Position numbers and translations under genes: made by a program | Part shown: positions 1-7,632 of the stretch, piece after piece | Layout of the letters: every line of letters begins with the position of its first letter | How positions within the stretch are numbered: position 1 is the stretch's first letter | NCBI GenBank assembly: GCA_903929065.1 | Contig: CAIYTJ010000261.1 | Location: forward strand, 1 to 19,205 | From: an uncultured Bacteroidales bacterium | GTDB taxonomy: Bacteria; Bacteroidota; Bacteroidia; Bacteroidales; Paludibacteraceae | DNA: 19,205 bases | Direction of reading: 5' to 3' | Notes under the pieces: generated by a model | Seen by the model: only the letters and a program-made list of their open reading frames with translations | Database searches by the model: none | What the model was told of the DNA's origin: nothing

Positions 1-849
1 ATACGAAATACAATCATGACTATTATTGTAAATGAAATCATATATATAATTTTTATCCCACAAACCATTTAAAAAATTGTACGATTTAGAGTTTATGATA
101 TTATTATTTGCATCATAATAATAGTTATCCTTTGTTGATTCCCACATAATTTTTGTATTCCAGTCGAGGGAATAAGTTATAATTGTGGTATCCCTTTTTA
201 GCGAATCATAGAAATAGCGTGTCATTCCTGAAGGTGAAGAATAACCAAAATAATATTTATTTATAGTTGTAAGCAAATTGTTAGCATAAATATATTCACT
301 CCTATCGGCATTATTTTCAAAATTCAACGTATCACTCCTTTCTTTGATTGTTTGGATTCTATTATTTCCGTCATAAATTGTTTTTGTACGACGGGAAAAA
401 TTTACAATCCCTTCGGATGAATCATACTCATCCCGTATTGTATAATTACTACCATACCTATATACATACTTATAACTAAACTCCAGTACATTCGTCGTAT
501 CGTTAGACTGCATAGAATAAAATACTATCATTCTGCCCAGGCTATCGTATTTACATTCAATTTTAGCCTTAGTCATATTAATCAATCCCTCCAGACCCTG
601 CGTAAACACAAGGCTATCCAATTGATATCTTACCGGTTCACCCTTTTTCACTTTATAATATGGTGATGTTACTCCTGTGCCTAGCAGAGCTGAAGGCTTG
701 TGTGCCGATACTTTTGAATTCGGAAAGATACCATCCATAATAGTCTGGACTTGTTCTTTACTTTTTCTTATAGGATTTTGTGCAGTCAGATTACTGCAAA
801 TAAACATTAGGGCTATAGCTCCCAAAAAACACTTCATTGTTATCTTCAT
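1..849 (-). CDS. Secreted protein with YD-like motifs, 3' end cut by window edge
   Basis: The frame is open from an ATG at 849 to base 1 with no stop, giving 283 visible residues; the C-terminus lies outside the window. The N-terminus (MKITMKCFLGAIALMFICSN) is a hydrophobic signal peptide ending in a typical Bacteroidota LTAQ cleavage region, so export is likely. A second ATG at 837 is an alternative start. The mature part is rich in Tyr, Asn and Asp, with recurring short motifs (YDSLGRM, YDGNNRI, YDSLKRD, YDANNNI) that resemble the YD motifs of RHS-type or other repetitive surface proteins. Base composition is clearly more AT-rich than argH next door, which suggests an accessory gene. I cannot name a function. 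Cell-surface or T9SS-secreted protein is an inference; the sorting domain, if any, would lie beyond the edge. Confidence 0.75.
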   Translation of the reverse strand, partial: MKITMKCFLGAIALMFICSNLTAQNPIRKSKEQVQTIMDGIFPNSKVSAHKPSALLGTGVTSPYYKVKKGEPVRYQLDSLVFTQGLEGLINMTKAKIECKYDSLGRMIVFYSMQSNDTTNVLEFSYKYVYRYGSNYTIRDEYDSSEGIVNFSRRTKTIYDGNNRIQTIKERSDTLNFENNADRSEYIYANNLLTTINKYYFGYSSPSGMTRYFYDSLKRDTTIITYSLDWNTKIMWESTKDNYYYDANNNIINSKSYNFLNGLWDKNYIYDFIYNNSHDCISY

Positions 850-898
850 TTTTAATTCTTATTAGTTGGCCTCACGGCCTGCGTTTATTATTTACAGT

Positions 899-1096
899 TC
901 AATCTGATCTTTTTTCAAATAAAATCCCTTTAAAATTTTCCCCACCACTCTTTTCGACAGAGGAAAATTGGTTTTTTAATCCACCCGGATATTCAGCAAC
1001 GCATGTGAATAATTCTGCAGCTTCATTCACATCTGTTCGCACAAACAAAAACGGATGTTTGTCCACAAAACAAAGAAAATAAGTGCTCTGATGTTT
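899..1096 (-). pseudogene. Possible gene remnant: 65-codon open frame without ATG
   Basis: Between an in-frame TAG (1099-1097) and a TGA (901-899) the minus strand is open for 65 codons. The translation looks like real protein, with stretches such as VDKHPFLFVRTDVNEAAELF and EYPGGLKNQFSSVEKSGG. There is no ATG in the frame, only GTG codons. It lies directly upstream of the secreted-protein gene. It could be a decayed gene fragment, a piece of a dispersed repeat that happens to be open, or chance. The family is not recognised. Confidence 0.25.
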
Positions 1097-1213
1097 CTAT
1101 GATCGAAAAGTGCTACAAATGTACAAACATATTTTTAAATGATTATTGCATTCATAAACATATTTGCAATTTGTTTTTGTGAATTTGTGGAATGCACATT
1201 TTACGGGGGTTTG

Positions 1214-1251
1214 TAAAGAAAATCTCCGAACAAGTTGGGTTGCCCGGAGAT
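1214..1251 (-). terminator. Intrinsic terminator after argH
   Basis: Arms at 1222-1233 and 1240-1251 form a 12-bp stem with two G-U pairs in the RNA and a 6-nt loop. Read on the minus strand it lies about 35 nt after the argH stop and is followed by TTTCTTT. This fits a rho-independent terminator ending the argH transcript. Confidence 0.75.
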
Positions 1252-1285
1252 AGTTAAATAGCAATAAATCGAAACAGAAGCGACA

Positions 1286-2620
1286 TTATTCCAACAAAGC
1301 TTTTTCAGCGTCCCGTACTTTTTGAAAAGTAAATTGACTCAGAATATCATCTTTGTAAATACAAATTTCATCGTTACATAAATTTCCGATGCTTCCCTGA
1401 TGAGTATGTTTCACCGTTTTGTCGGGTTTGAAATTTCCGGATTCAATTTCCAAACCAACTTGTTTATAGGCATCACGGAATGGCACGCCCGAAAGTGTCA
1501 GCCGGTTCACTTCTTCCACACTGAACAAATAATCGTAACGCGAGTCTTTCAGTATTTCAGTATTGACTACAACCTGTGACATCATCATGGCCGTCATTTC
1601 CATACAATCAGTCAATTCGGCAAAAGCGGGTACAAAAATTTCTTTTATAATTTGCAAATCACGAAAATAACCGGATGGCAAATTATTGGTTATCAACATG
1701 ATTTGTTGGGGAATTGATTGAAGTTTATTGCATTTGGCGCGCGTCAGTTCAAAAACATCGGGATTTTTCTTGTGCGGCATTATGCTCGAACCGGTTGTAA
1801 ATTCATCGGCAAGTTTTATAAATCCAAAATTTTGCGAAGTGAACATGCATGCATCAAAAGCCAGTTTGGCAACGGTTGCAGCCACACTTGCCAGTGCATT
1901 TGCCACGGTGCGTTCCATCTTTCCGCGTCCCATTTGCGCATAAACCACATTGTAATTCATCGTGTCGAAACCCAATAAATCAGTGGTCAATTGGCGATCG
2001 AGCGGGAATGAAGATCCGTATCCGGCTGCCGAACCAAGCGGATTGCGGTTGGTAATTTTCCAGGCGGAAAGCAATAATTGCAAATCGTCAGCCAGACTTT
2101 CAGCATAAGCGCCAAACCAAAGTCCGAATGAGGAAGGCATGGCCACCTGCAAATGCGTATAGCCGGGAAGCAAAACGTCTTTATAATTGTTGCTTTGCGA
2201 AATCAACACATCGAATAAATCATTTAATGTTGATACCGTTTTTTCGATTTCAGCTCGCGCAAAAAGTTTTAAATCAAGCAAAACCTGATCATTGCGTGAG
2301 CGGCCACTGTGAATTTTCTTGCCAACATCACCCAATTTGCAGGTTAAAAGCATTTCCACCTGCGAATGAACATCTTCTACGCCTTCTTCAATTACAATTT
2401 CACCCTTTTCAGCAAGATTGTAAATATTTTTTAATTCTGCAAGAAGTGATTTCAGTTCTTCGGCTTGCAACAAACCAACAGATTCCAGCATCCGGATGTG
2501 AGCCATCGAACCAAGCACGTCGTACTTTGCCAGAAATATATCCATTTCGCGATCGCGGCCAATGGTAAATGCTTCAATTTTAGCATTAACTTGTGTGCTT
2601 TTTTCCCAGAGTTTTGCCAT
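1286..2620 (-). CDS. argH: Argininosuccinate lyase
   Basis: Cytosolic enzyme that splits argininosuccinate into arginine and fumarate, the last step of arginine synthesis. The 444 residues are close to the usual length of about 450-460. Visible fumarase/ASL-superfamily hallmarks are HSGRSRND at 104-111, the GYTHLQ segment near 151-157 with the conserved His, and the signature GSSIMPHKKNPD at 276-287, which carries the mobile-loop serine and the lysines that hold the substrate carboxylates. The start is the ATG at 2620; no Shine-Dalgarno is present. It lies 18 nt after the SRPBCC gene on the same strand, so the two are probably cotranscribed, and a hairpin terminator follows. No domain is missing and the call is firm. 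Confidence 0.97.
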   Translation of the reverse strand: MAKLWEKSTQVNAKIEAFTIGRDREMDIFLAKYDVLGSMAHIRMLESVGLLQAEELKSLLAELKNIYNLAEKGEIVIEEGVEDVHSQVEMLLTCKLGDVGKKIHSGRSRNDQVLLDLKLFARAEIEKTVSTLNDLFDVLISQSNNYKDVLLPGYTHLQVAMPSSFGLWFGAYAESLADDLQLLLSAWKITNRNPLGSAAGYGSSFPLDRQLTTDLLGFDTMNYNVVYAQMGRGKMERTVANALASVAATVAKLAFDACMFTSQNFGFIKLADEFTTGSSIMPHKKNPDVFELTRAKCNKLQSIPQQIMLITNNLPSGYFRDLQIIKEIFVPAFAELTDCMEMTAMMMSQVVVNTEILKDSRYDYLFSVEEVNRLTLSGVPFRDAYKQVGLEIESGNFKPDKTVKHTHQGSIGNLCNDEICIYKDDILSQFTFQKVRDAEKALLE

Positions 2621-2638
2621 AATCCGATTGAATTTGTG

Positions 2639-3055
2639 TTATTTGCTCAATGTTTTAGCCAATAAATCAGCTATTGAATTGACGCCTTCCTGTAATTTTT
2701 TGTCGACCATCATTTTTATCATCATCGGCAATTCTGCTTTGACAGTCAGCTTCATGTTTGTGTTATTTTCATCGACAGCTTTCAGTTGAATCCACACCAT
2801 TACTTCTACCGGTGCATTCTCCGAAACGAGTTTTATGGTTTTGAAAGGATCGCGTTCCACAATGCGGAAACCCATTTTTCCAAATCCGTCCACCACAAAA
2901 CTGCAACTGTCAGAATCGAACTGCAATTCACGGGCTTTATCTTGTAAAGAAGGATTACTGGCCAGATTTTCAAGGTTTTTCAGGTCGCTTAGTATGCCAA
3001 AAACCACTTCTTCGTTCGAAGAAATGGCCTTTATTTCGCTTTCGTATGTTGTCAT
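2639..3055 (-). CDS. SRPBCC-fold (START/polyketide cyclase-like) protein
   Basis: A 138-residue protein with the pattern of a small SRPBCC helix-grip domain. It starts with a beta strand (TTYESEIKAISSNEEVVFGI), a helix of the type found in coenzyme Q-binding/cyclase proteins (FGILSDLKNLENL), alternating strands in the middle (CSFVVDGFGKMGFRIVERDP, VMVWIQLKAV) and a long amphipathic C-terminal helix ending LLAKTLSK. The fold binds hydrophobic ligands, but no catalytic residues can be assigned and the ligand is unknown. It lies between pyrE and argH on the same strand. I recall this order from other Bacteroidales, which would make it a conserved passenger of the pyrimidine/arginine locus. Heptamer repeats sit just before its ATG. 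Confidence 0.8.
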   Translation of the reverse strand: MTTYESEIKAISSNEEVVFGILSDLKNLENLASNPSLQDKARELQFDSDSCSFVVDGFGKMGFRIVERDPFKTIKLVSENAPVEVMVWIQLKAVDENNTNMKLTVKAELPMMIKMMVDKKLQEGVNSIADLLAKTLSK

Positions 3056-3171
3056 ATTTTTAATTTACGATTTATTAATTTACGATTTACAATTGCAAAG
3101 TAAGATTTTCAGTTTTTAATCCATTTTTATGAACCAAATAAATTCCTGTTAGTTCAATCGTAAATTGTAAA
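3056..3171. repeat. 7-bp tandem repeats in pyrE-SRPBCC spacer
   Basis: On the plus strand TTTACGA lies at 3064-3070 and 3079-3085, followed directly by TTTACAA at 3086-3092. The opposite orientation appears at 3158-3164 (TCGTAAA) and 3165-3171 (TTGTAAA). The first group lies 9-37 nt upstream of the SRPBCC start and the second about 17-30 nt after the pyrE stop. The two groups could pair in RNA. The role is unknown. Confidence 0.6.
3096..3103 (-). promoter_or_regulatory. Weak -7-like box upstream of SRPBCC-argH
   Basis: TTACTTTG on the minus strand differs by one base from TAnnTTTG and lies about 40 nt before the SRPBCC start. It may give argH transcription independent of pyrE. Support is limited to the motif and its position. 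Confidence 0.3.
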
Positions 3172-3187
3172 TCTTTCAATTGTCAAT

Positions 3188-3823
3188 TTATTCGGTTTTC
3201 CAGATTGATGGGTTTTGACGCCATTCCTGCAATGTTTCAATATCGTCAGCCGTAATGTAATTTGTTGCCAATGCTTCAGCCAAAACAGCTTCGTAATTAC
3301 ATAAAGTCGTCAATTTCACCTTTGCTTGTTTGAATTTTTGTTCTGCCACAGGAAATCCGTACGTGAAAATAGCAACCATCCCAAGCACTTCAGAGCCATC
3401 TTTACGAATGGCTTCAACGGCTTTCAGGCTGCTTCCGCCTGTAGAAATCAAATCTTCAATTACCACTACTTTTTGACGCGGACGTAAATCGCCTTCAATC
3501 ATATTTTCCAACCCGTGATCTTTTGGTGTGGGACGGATGTAAACGAAAGGTAAGCCCAGTGCATCGGCCACAAGTGCTCCCTGTGCAATGGCACCCGTTG
3601 CAACGCCGGCAATTACTTCCACTTCCGGATACATTTCCAGAATTAAACGTGACAATTCTATTTTGATAAACGTGCGGATATTCGGGTATGAAAGCGTTTT
3701 GCGGTTATCGCAATATATGGGCGATTTCCAACCCGAAGCCCAAATAAACGGATTATTTGGTTGTAATTTTACGGCTTTTATTTTGAGCAATTTTTCAGCA
3801 ACGCTTTTTTCTAATGGTTTCAT
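3188..3823 (-). CDS. pyrE: Orotate phosphoribosyltransferase
   Basis: Cytosolic enzyme that joins orotate to PRPP to form OMP, the fifth step of pyrimidine synthesis. The frame is open to 3862, but the product aligned by eye to the family begins at the internal ATG at 3823 (MKPLEKSVAEKLLKIKAVKL), giving 211 residues, the normal size. Type I PRT features are the substrate loop around FIWASGWKSPIYCDNR near 24-39, the TGAIAQGALVADALGLPFVY segment, and the PRPP-binding motif VVVIEDLISTGGS near 121-133. A well-formed promoter lies about 55-85 nt upstream of the chosen start. The extra 13 codons of the longer frame run into that leader and look non-coding. SRPBCC and argH follow on the same strand. 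Confidence 0.96.
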   Translation of the reverse strand: MKPLEKSVAEKLLKIKAVKLQPNNPFIWASGWKSPIYCDNRKTLSYPNIRTFIKIELSRLILEMYPEVEVIAGVATGAIAQGALVADALGLPFVYIRPTPKDHGLENMIEGDLRPRQKVVVIEDLISTGGSSLKAVEAIRKDGSEVLGMVAIFTYGFPVAEQKFKQAKVKLTTLCNYEAVLAEALATNYITADDIETLQEWRQNPSIWKTE

Positions 3824-3878
3824 TTTGAGTAATTTTAATGTTTGACAAACAACTAAATCCAATCTTTTAATTATTTTG

Positions 3879-3909
3879 CAAAAGTACGCAAACTAGTTGA
3901 GACACGAAA
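3879..3909 (-). promoter_or_regulatory. Bacteroidota-type promoter of pyrE
   Basis: Read on the minus strand, TTTC (3909-3906), a 19-bp spacer and TACTTTTG (3886-3879) match the Bacteroidota primary-sigma pattern of a TTTG-like -33 box and a TAnnTTTG -7 box. Transcription would start near 3872, leaving a leader of about 50 nt before the ATG at 3823. Confidence 0.7.
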
Positions 3910-3981
3910 TACAACGAATCATATTATACAACATTTTTTTAAATTTAAAATTGAAGTAATTGTTTTGTAACTGCAATGAAA

Positions 3982-4347
3982 TCAGAATAATGGTGACAAA
4001 AATGCATCTTCAATGTGGTCAATTTTAAATGTTTGGCCTTGCGGAATAGCTGAAATGACATCAAACCTGGTTTCACCCTGCCAGTCGAAGCGGAAAATAT
4101 ATTCGTGAGTGGCATTAACAATATTCCGGATTTTCTTTTTGGTAATTGCTTCTGCAGGATGTTCAAATGTATCGGTTGAACGTGTTTTTACCTCAACAAC
4201 GATTAACAACCCATCTTTTTCAGCAACAATATCGAGTTCCAATTTTCCAAATTGCCAATTTGTGTGTCGGATTTTGTAACCTTTTGTTCTCAAATATGCC
4301 TGGGCATATTCTTCGCCAAGATTGCCTAATTCATTGTGTTCTGCCAT
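3982..4347 (-). CDS. yraN: YraN family (UPF0102) endonuclease-like protein
   Basis: The 121 residues match the YraN/UPF0102 family in length and motif order. An N-terminal helix GNLGEEYAQAYLRTKGYKI is followed by NWQFGKLELDIVAEKDGLLI and VVEVKTRS. These are the PD-(D/E)XK nuclease-like core: Glu12, Asp39 and the Glu52-Val-Lys54 pair. Family members are thought to act on DNA or recombination intermediates, but no activity is firmly known to me. The gene has its own -7 box and is divergent from the small ribbon-helix-helix gene and rmuC, so two putative DNA-maintenance genes share this promoter region. The usual GE before the aspartate is replaced here by KLEL, a small variation. Confidence 0.92.
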   Translation of the reverse strand: MAEHNELGNLGEEYAQAYLRTKGYKIRHTNWQFGKLELDIVAEKDGLLIVVEVKTRSTDTFEHPAEAITKKKIRNIVNATHEYIFRFDWQGETRFDVISAIPQGQTFKIDHIEDAFLSPLF

Positions 4348-4400
4348 AAATTTAGTTTAATGGATAATCAGTTTAACGGTTAATTCTTTGAATCTGAAAA

Positions 4401-4408
4401 CAAAAATA
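4401..4408 (-). promoter_or_regulatory. -7 box of yraN
   Basis: TATTTTTG on the minus strand is an exact TAnnTTTG match about 55 nt before the yraN start. No clear -33 box is visible at 19-21 bp. Confidence 0.5.
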
Positions 4409-4450
4409 CAGTTTTTTGTTATATTCCCGTTAAAATCGATAAGATAATAT

Positions 4451-4458
4451 TATTTTTG
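4451..4458 (+). promoter_or_regulatory. -7 box of small ribbon-helix-helix gene
   Basis: TATTTTTG lies 20 nt before the ATG at 4479 and matches TAnnTTTG exactly. The transcript leader would be only about 15 nt. It is divergent from the yraN promoter 42 bp away. Confidence 0.55.
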
Positions 4459-4478
4459 TGGCGGTTTAAACACACCTT

Positions 4479-4688
4479 ATGGCAAAAAAGAATACAATTC
4501 CGGCATCACAACGCAATTCGCTGCGTACAAACAGACAAATATTTACCCTGAATGATGAGGAAAATAAGGCGTTGAATCGCTATATTTCAAGATATAAAGT
4601 GAAAAATAAGTCGAAATTTATTCGTGAAACGCTCATGCTTGCCATTATTCGAAAGATGGAAGAAGATCATCCAACCTTGTTCGATTAA
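4479..4688 (+). CDS. Small basic ribbon-helix-helix-like protein
   Basis: A 69-residue protein. After a basic, Ser/Thr-rich N-terminal tail (MAKKNTIPASQRNSLRTNRQ) comes IFTLNDEENKALNRYISRYK, then KNKSKFIRETLMLAIIRKME. This is the order of a MetJ/Arc-type ribbon-helix-helix: a beta strand, helix A starting at the Asp-Glu-Glu, and helix B with the typical Ser-Lys-Phe-Ile-Arg-Glu. Such proteins bind DNA as dimers, often repressing their own promoter, or act as antitoxins. There is no toxin gene next to it: rmuC starts 63 nt later with its own -7 box. It could be a conserved DNA-binding protein linked to rmuC or an autoregulator of the yraN/rmuC intergenic region. Function is unknown. Confidence 0.75.
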   Translation: MAKKNTIPASQRNSLRTNRQIFTLNDEENKALNRYISRYKVKNKSKFIRETLMLAIIRKMEEDHPTLFD

Positions 4689-4710
4689 TCAATATTTTTC
4701 TTTTCGCTCG

Positions 4711-4718
4711 TAACTTTG
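4711..4718 (+). promoter_or_regulatory. -7 box of rmuC
   Basis: TAACTTTG lies 33 nt before the rmuC ATG and matches TAnnTTTG exactly. A T-rich stretch precedes it, but a -33 box at the right spacing is not clear. Confidence 0.5.
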
Positions 4719-4751
4719 TTTTTTAATAAAACACATTAAATCTATAAAACT

Positions 4752-6089
4752 ATGGAATATTTACTCGCCTTATTCGCTTTGATTGCAGGTTTTTTGGCAG
4801 CGTGGTTTATAGTTTCGCGCAAATTATCATTCCAACGAACTACTTTTGAATCAACTGAAAAGCAACTTTTAACCGCTCAAAATGAGACTGAAACACAAAA
4901 ATCAGTTGCACTTGAGACACTCCGGATGAAGTCCGAAGAAATCCTGCGTTTGCAGCTGCAACTGGCTCAGCAACTGGATTTGGCCAATAATCGTGGCATA
5001 GAAGTTGCTACGCTAAAAACCATTAATGAAAATCTGGCCGAAAAGCTCGAAAATCAGAAAAGCGAAATTGATAACCTTCAAAAGCGACTGACTACAGAGT
5101 TTGAAAATATTGCCCAGAAAATTTTGAAAGAACGTTCCGACGAATTCTCGCTTTCAAACCATAAGAATATGAGCGATATTCTCAATCCGTTAAAGGAAAA
5201 AATTCAGAGTTTTGAAAAGAAGGTAGACGAAACGTATGATAAAGAATTGCGCGATAAAATCAGCTTACGTGAAGAGGTAAGGAAGCTTACCGAACTAAAT
5301 ACAAAAGTAAGCGAAGAAGCCAATAACCTGACGAAAGCGTTGAAAGGTGATGTAAAGAAACAGGGAAACTGGGGTGAAGTAATTCTGGAACGCGTTTTGG
5401 AACGGTCGGGATTGACTAAAGGTCAGGAATTTGAACGCGAGGAAGTGGTTGATGGAGCTGATTCGAGCGTTCAGCGTCCGGATGTGATAATTCATTTGCC
5501 TGATAATAAACATATTATTATAGATTCGAAAGTTTCGTTGGTGGCTTATGAGCGATTGATGTCAGCCGAAACAGAAGATCATCGGGTTTCGTACCTGAGA
5601 GATCATATCAATTCGTTACGCAGTCATGTGAAACTGTTAAGCGAAAAGAATTACCAGAATGCGCAAAACCTGAACACACCGGATTTTGTGTTAATGTTTT
5701 TGCCGATTGAGGCTTCGTTTTCAGTAGCGGTACAGGGCGACAGTGAGATATTTGCCTATGCGTGGGAACGAAAAATAGTGATTGTAAGTCCTACAACGTT
5801 GCTGGCGACTTTGCGAACCATTTCTTCCATTTGGAAACAGGAAAACCAGACTAAAAATGCGCAGGAAATAGCCCGGTTGAGTGGTGCGTTGTACGATAAA
5901 TTTATTGGTTTCGCTGAAGATATGGCCAAAATAAAAGCCAATATTGACCGAACTTCCAACGCATTTGACGATGCGATGAAAAAAATGAAAGACGGCTCCG
6001 GAAATATAATCCGAACAGCCGAAAAAATAAAAGAACTTGGAGCAAAAACCGGTAATAAATCATTGCCTGCCGGTTTTGAAAACTATTGA
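4752..6089 (+). CDS. rmuC: DNA recombination protein RmuC
   Basis: The 445-residue protein has the family's full layout. An N-terminal membrane anchor (MEYLLALFALIAGFLAAWFI) is followed by a long coiled coil from about 25 to 200, rich in Glu, Gln, Leu and Lys. From about 200 comes the conserved RmuC domain (KKQGNWGEVILERVLERSGL, RPDVIIHLPDNKHIIIDSKV, APPROX. 190 residues), which has a PD-(D/E)XK-like core in IIIDSKVS. RmuC limits inversions at short inverted repeats in E. coli and is thought to act as a membrane-tethered nuclease. It has its own -7 box. The DUF3078 gene follows after 48 nt and may be read through. Start at ATG 4752 is supported by the anchor beginning directly at Met1. Confidence 0.95.
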   Translation: MEYLLALFALIAGFLAAWFIVSRKLSFQRTTFESTEKQLLTAQNETETQKSVALETLRMKSEEILRLQLQLAQQLDLANNRGIEVATLKTINENLAEKLENQKSEIDNLQKRLTTEFENIAQKILKERSDEFSLSNHKNMSDILNPLKEKIQSFEKKVDETYDKELRDKISLREEVRKLTELNTKVSEEANNLTKALKGDVKKQGNWGEVILERVLERSGLTKGQEFEREEVVDGADSSVQRPDVIIHLPDNKHIIIDSKVSLVAYERLMSAETEDHRVSYLRDHINSLRSHVKLLSEKNYQNAQNLNTPDFVLMFLPIEASFSVAVQGDSEIFAYAWERKIVIVSPTTLLATLRTISSIWKQENQTKNAQEIARLSGALYDKFIGFAEDMAKIKANIDRTSNAFDDAMKKMKDGSGNIIRTAEKIKELGAKTGNKSLPAGFENY

Positions 6090-6137
6090 GATATGGTTTT
6101 TTGCAACAAGTTTATATGAAATTAATGTCAATAAGAA

Positions 6138-7631
6138 ATGAAAGTTAGGTTATTCAGTTTAGTTGTTTTTTTGTTTTTAATTTTGGAAGCGGAATCCATT
6201 AATCCTAAACAACATCTTGCCTTTAATTCAACATCCAACCATATAAATGTCGACAGCCTGCTAAAAGCCAGTTTGTCCGACACCATTTCCAAAACAAAAA
6301 TTCCGGTAAAACATCACCGTTCAGGTTTCAAACAATTAATCAAGAGCCGTGAAGTTCAGCCTGTGGATACTCAAGTAACAAAACCCATTTCAAAGCTATC
6401 TGCGGATACAATTGTTCATTTTACATTACCAAACGATATAAAACCCGTTAAAGTAGATACGTTACTTTTATTGGCCAATCCGCTTTTCATCGAATTGGTT
6501 TACAAAGGTCTACCTATTCCGGAGCAATCCAAAAGTACCGCTGATTTAAAAGCTTTATTTTATGGAAAAACCTTTAAATCGCCGATAAATCAGTATCAAA
6601 CCGATTCGACAAACCAGGAAGCTGAAAAAATCATTAATAATTTACGAAATGATGCTCTTGATAATATTTCTCAAACGGCATTGAAATTATATATTATGAA
6701 TGCTGATCAATTGCCCGATCCGGAAGGAAACCGAAGCCGCTACATAATTAAAAAACCACTTACCAATGTTCAGTTTATTGGTCAGAATGACCGAAATTCT
6801 TATAATCGTACGAGAATAGAAGTAAAAACAATCCAGCAGGGACCATGGCAATACAAAGCTTTATCGCAGCTTCAGTTTTCGGAAAGTGTAATTTCTAAAA
6901 ACTGGTATCAGGGTGGTTACAGCAACCTGGCAGTGTTGGGGATTTTAATTGCAAAGTTGACCTATGATGATAAAAAATGCATTCAATGGGATAATAGCGG
7001 TGAGTGGCGTTTGGGATTCAATTCTGTTGCCGGCGATACATTACATTGGTTAAGCACAAACGATGATGTGTTGAAAATCAATAGTAAATTGGGCATAAAA
7101 GCGGGCGGGAACTTTTTTTACAGTGGTTCTGTAGATTTTTCAACTCAGTTTTTCAACAGCTACAATGGAATAAATTCCACTACATTAAAAGCGTCATTTT
7201 TGGCACCTATCCGGTTGAATATAGGTGTCGGGCTGGATTATAAATACAAGAAAATGTTTTCATTAATGCTTTCGCCGTTTTCGTATAAATACATTTATGT
7301 CAATCCCACAACTGGTATCAATCCGAATCTTTTCGGTGTAAAAACGGGTGAGCATGTGTTGAGTGAAATTGGTAGTGCGTTTAAAGCAACTTATTCACAA
7401 CAGGTCACCCCTGAAATTCAGGTTGATTCGAAATTGACATTTTACACAAATTACCAAAAAGTGGAAGTGGACTGGGAAGTGGTAGGTAATATGACCATAA
7501 ACCGATTTTTGTCAACACGCATTTCATTTAATCCACGTTATGACAATACGGTTATCATGGCTCAGGGACATTATGCGGATATTCAGTTTAAGCAATTGCT
7601 TAGTGTTGGTTTTTCGCACAAATTTTTGTAG
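6138..7631 (+). CDS. DUF3078 outer-membrane beta-barrel-like protein
   Basis: The 497 residues begin with a signal peptide (MKVRLFSLVVFLFLILEAES), then a low-complexity Ser/Lys/Thr region to about 130. The C-terminal half has the signature of the Bacteroidota family DUF3078: LQFSESVISKNWYQGGYSNL near 240-265, followed by amphipathic strands with many aromatic residues and a final strand LLSVGFSHKFL that ends in an aromatic-Leu, as outer-membrane barrels do. It is therefore probably an outer-membrane protein, and its function is unknown. No promoter is visible in the 48-nt gap after rmuC, so it may be cotranscribed with rmuC. Its stop lies 1 nt from the stop of the convergent HD gene, leaving no room for a separate terminator. 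Confidence 0.85.
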   Translation: MKVRLFSLVVFLFLILEAESINPKQHLAFNSTSNHINVDSLLKASLSDTISKTKIPVKHHRSGFKQLIKSREVQPVDTQVTKPISKLSADTIVHFTLPNDIKPVKVDTLLLLANPLFIELVYKGLPIPEQSKSTADLKALFYGKTFKSPINQYQTDSTNQEAEKIINNLRNDALDNISQTALKLYIMNADQLPDPEGNRSRYIIKKPLTNVQFIGQNDRNSYNRTRIEVKTIQQGPWQYKALSQLQFSESVISKNWYQGGYSNLAVLGILIAKLTYDDKKCIQWDNSGEWRLGFNSVAGDTLHWLSTNDDVLKINSKLGIKAGGNFFYSGSVDFSTQFFNSYNGINSTTLKASFLAPIRLNIGVGLDYKYKKMFSLMLSPFSYKYIYVNPTTGINPNLFGVKTGEHVLSEIGSAFKATYSQQVTPEIQVDSKLTFYTNYQKVEVDWEVVGNMTINRFLSTRISFNPRYDNTVIMAQGHYADIQFKQLLSVGFSHKFL

Positions 7632-7632
7632 T

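Larger units (their letters stand above)
850..1285. other. 436-bp intergenic region between secreted protein and argH
   Basis: This gap holds the leader of the minus-strand gene at 849, a GGCC-TCAC-GGCC hairpin (873-884), a minus-strand open frame that may be a gene remnant (899-1096), and the argH terminator (1214-1251). On the minus strand two back-to-back -7-like boxes, TATGTTTG (1131-1124) and TACATTTG (1123-1116), could start a transcript toward the gene at 849, with a leader of about 260 nt. I see no convincing complete gene on either strand. Confidence 0.6.

Noticed and set aside
837..1082. 81-codon plus-strand open frame in the gap before argH
   Set aside because: Starts at TTG, has no promoter or recognisable product, and overlaps the start of the minus-strand secreted protein.
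3585..3598. TGGCAC...TTGC resembling a sigma-54 -24/-12 promoter
   Set aside because: The spacing is two bases short and the site is antisense inside pyrE.
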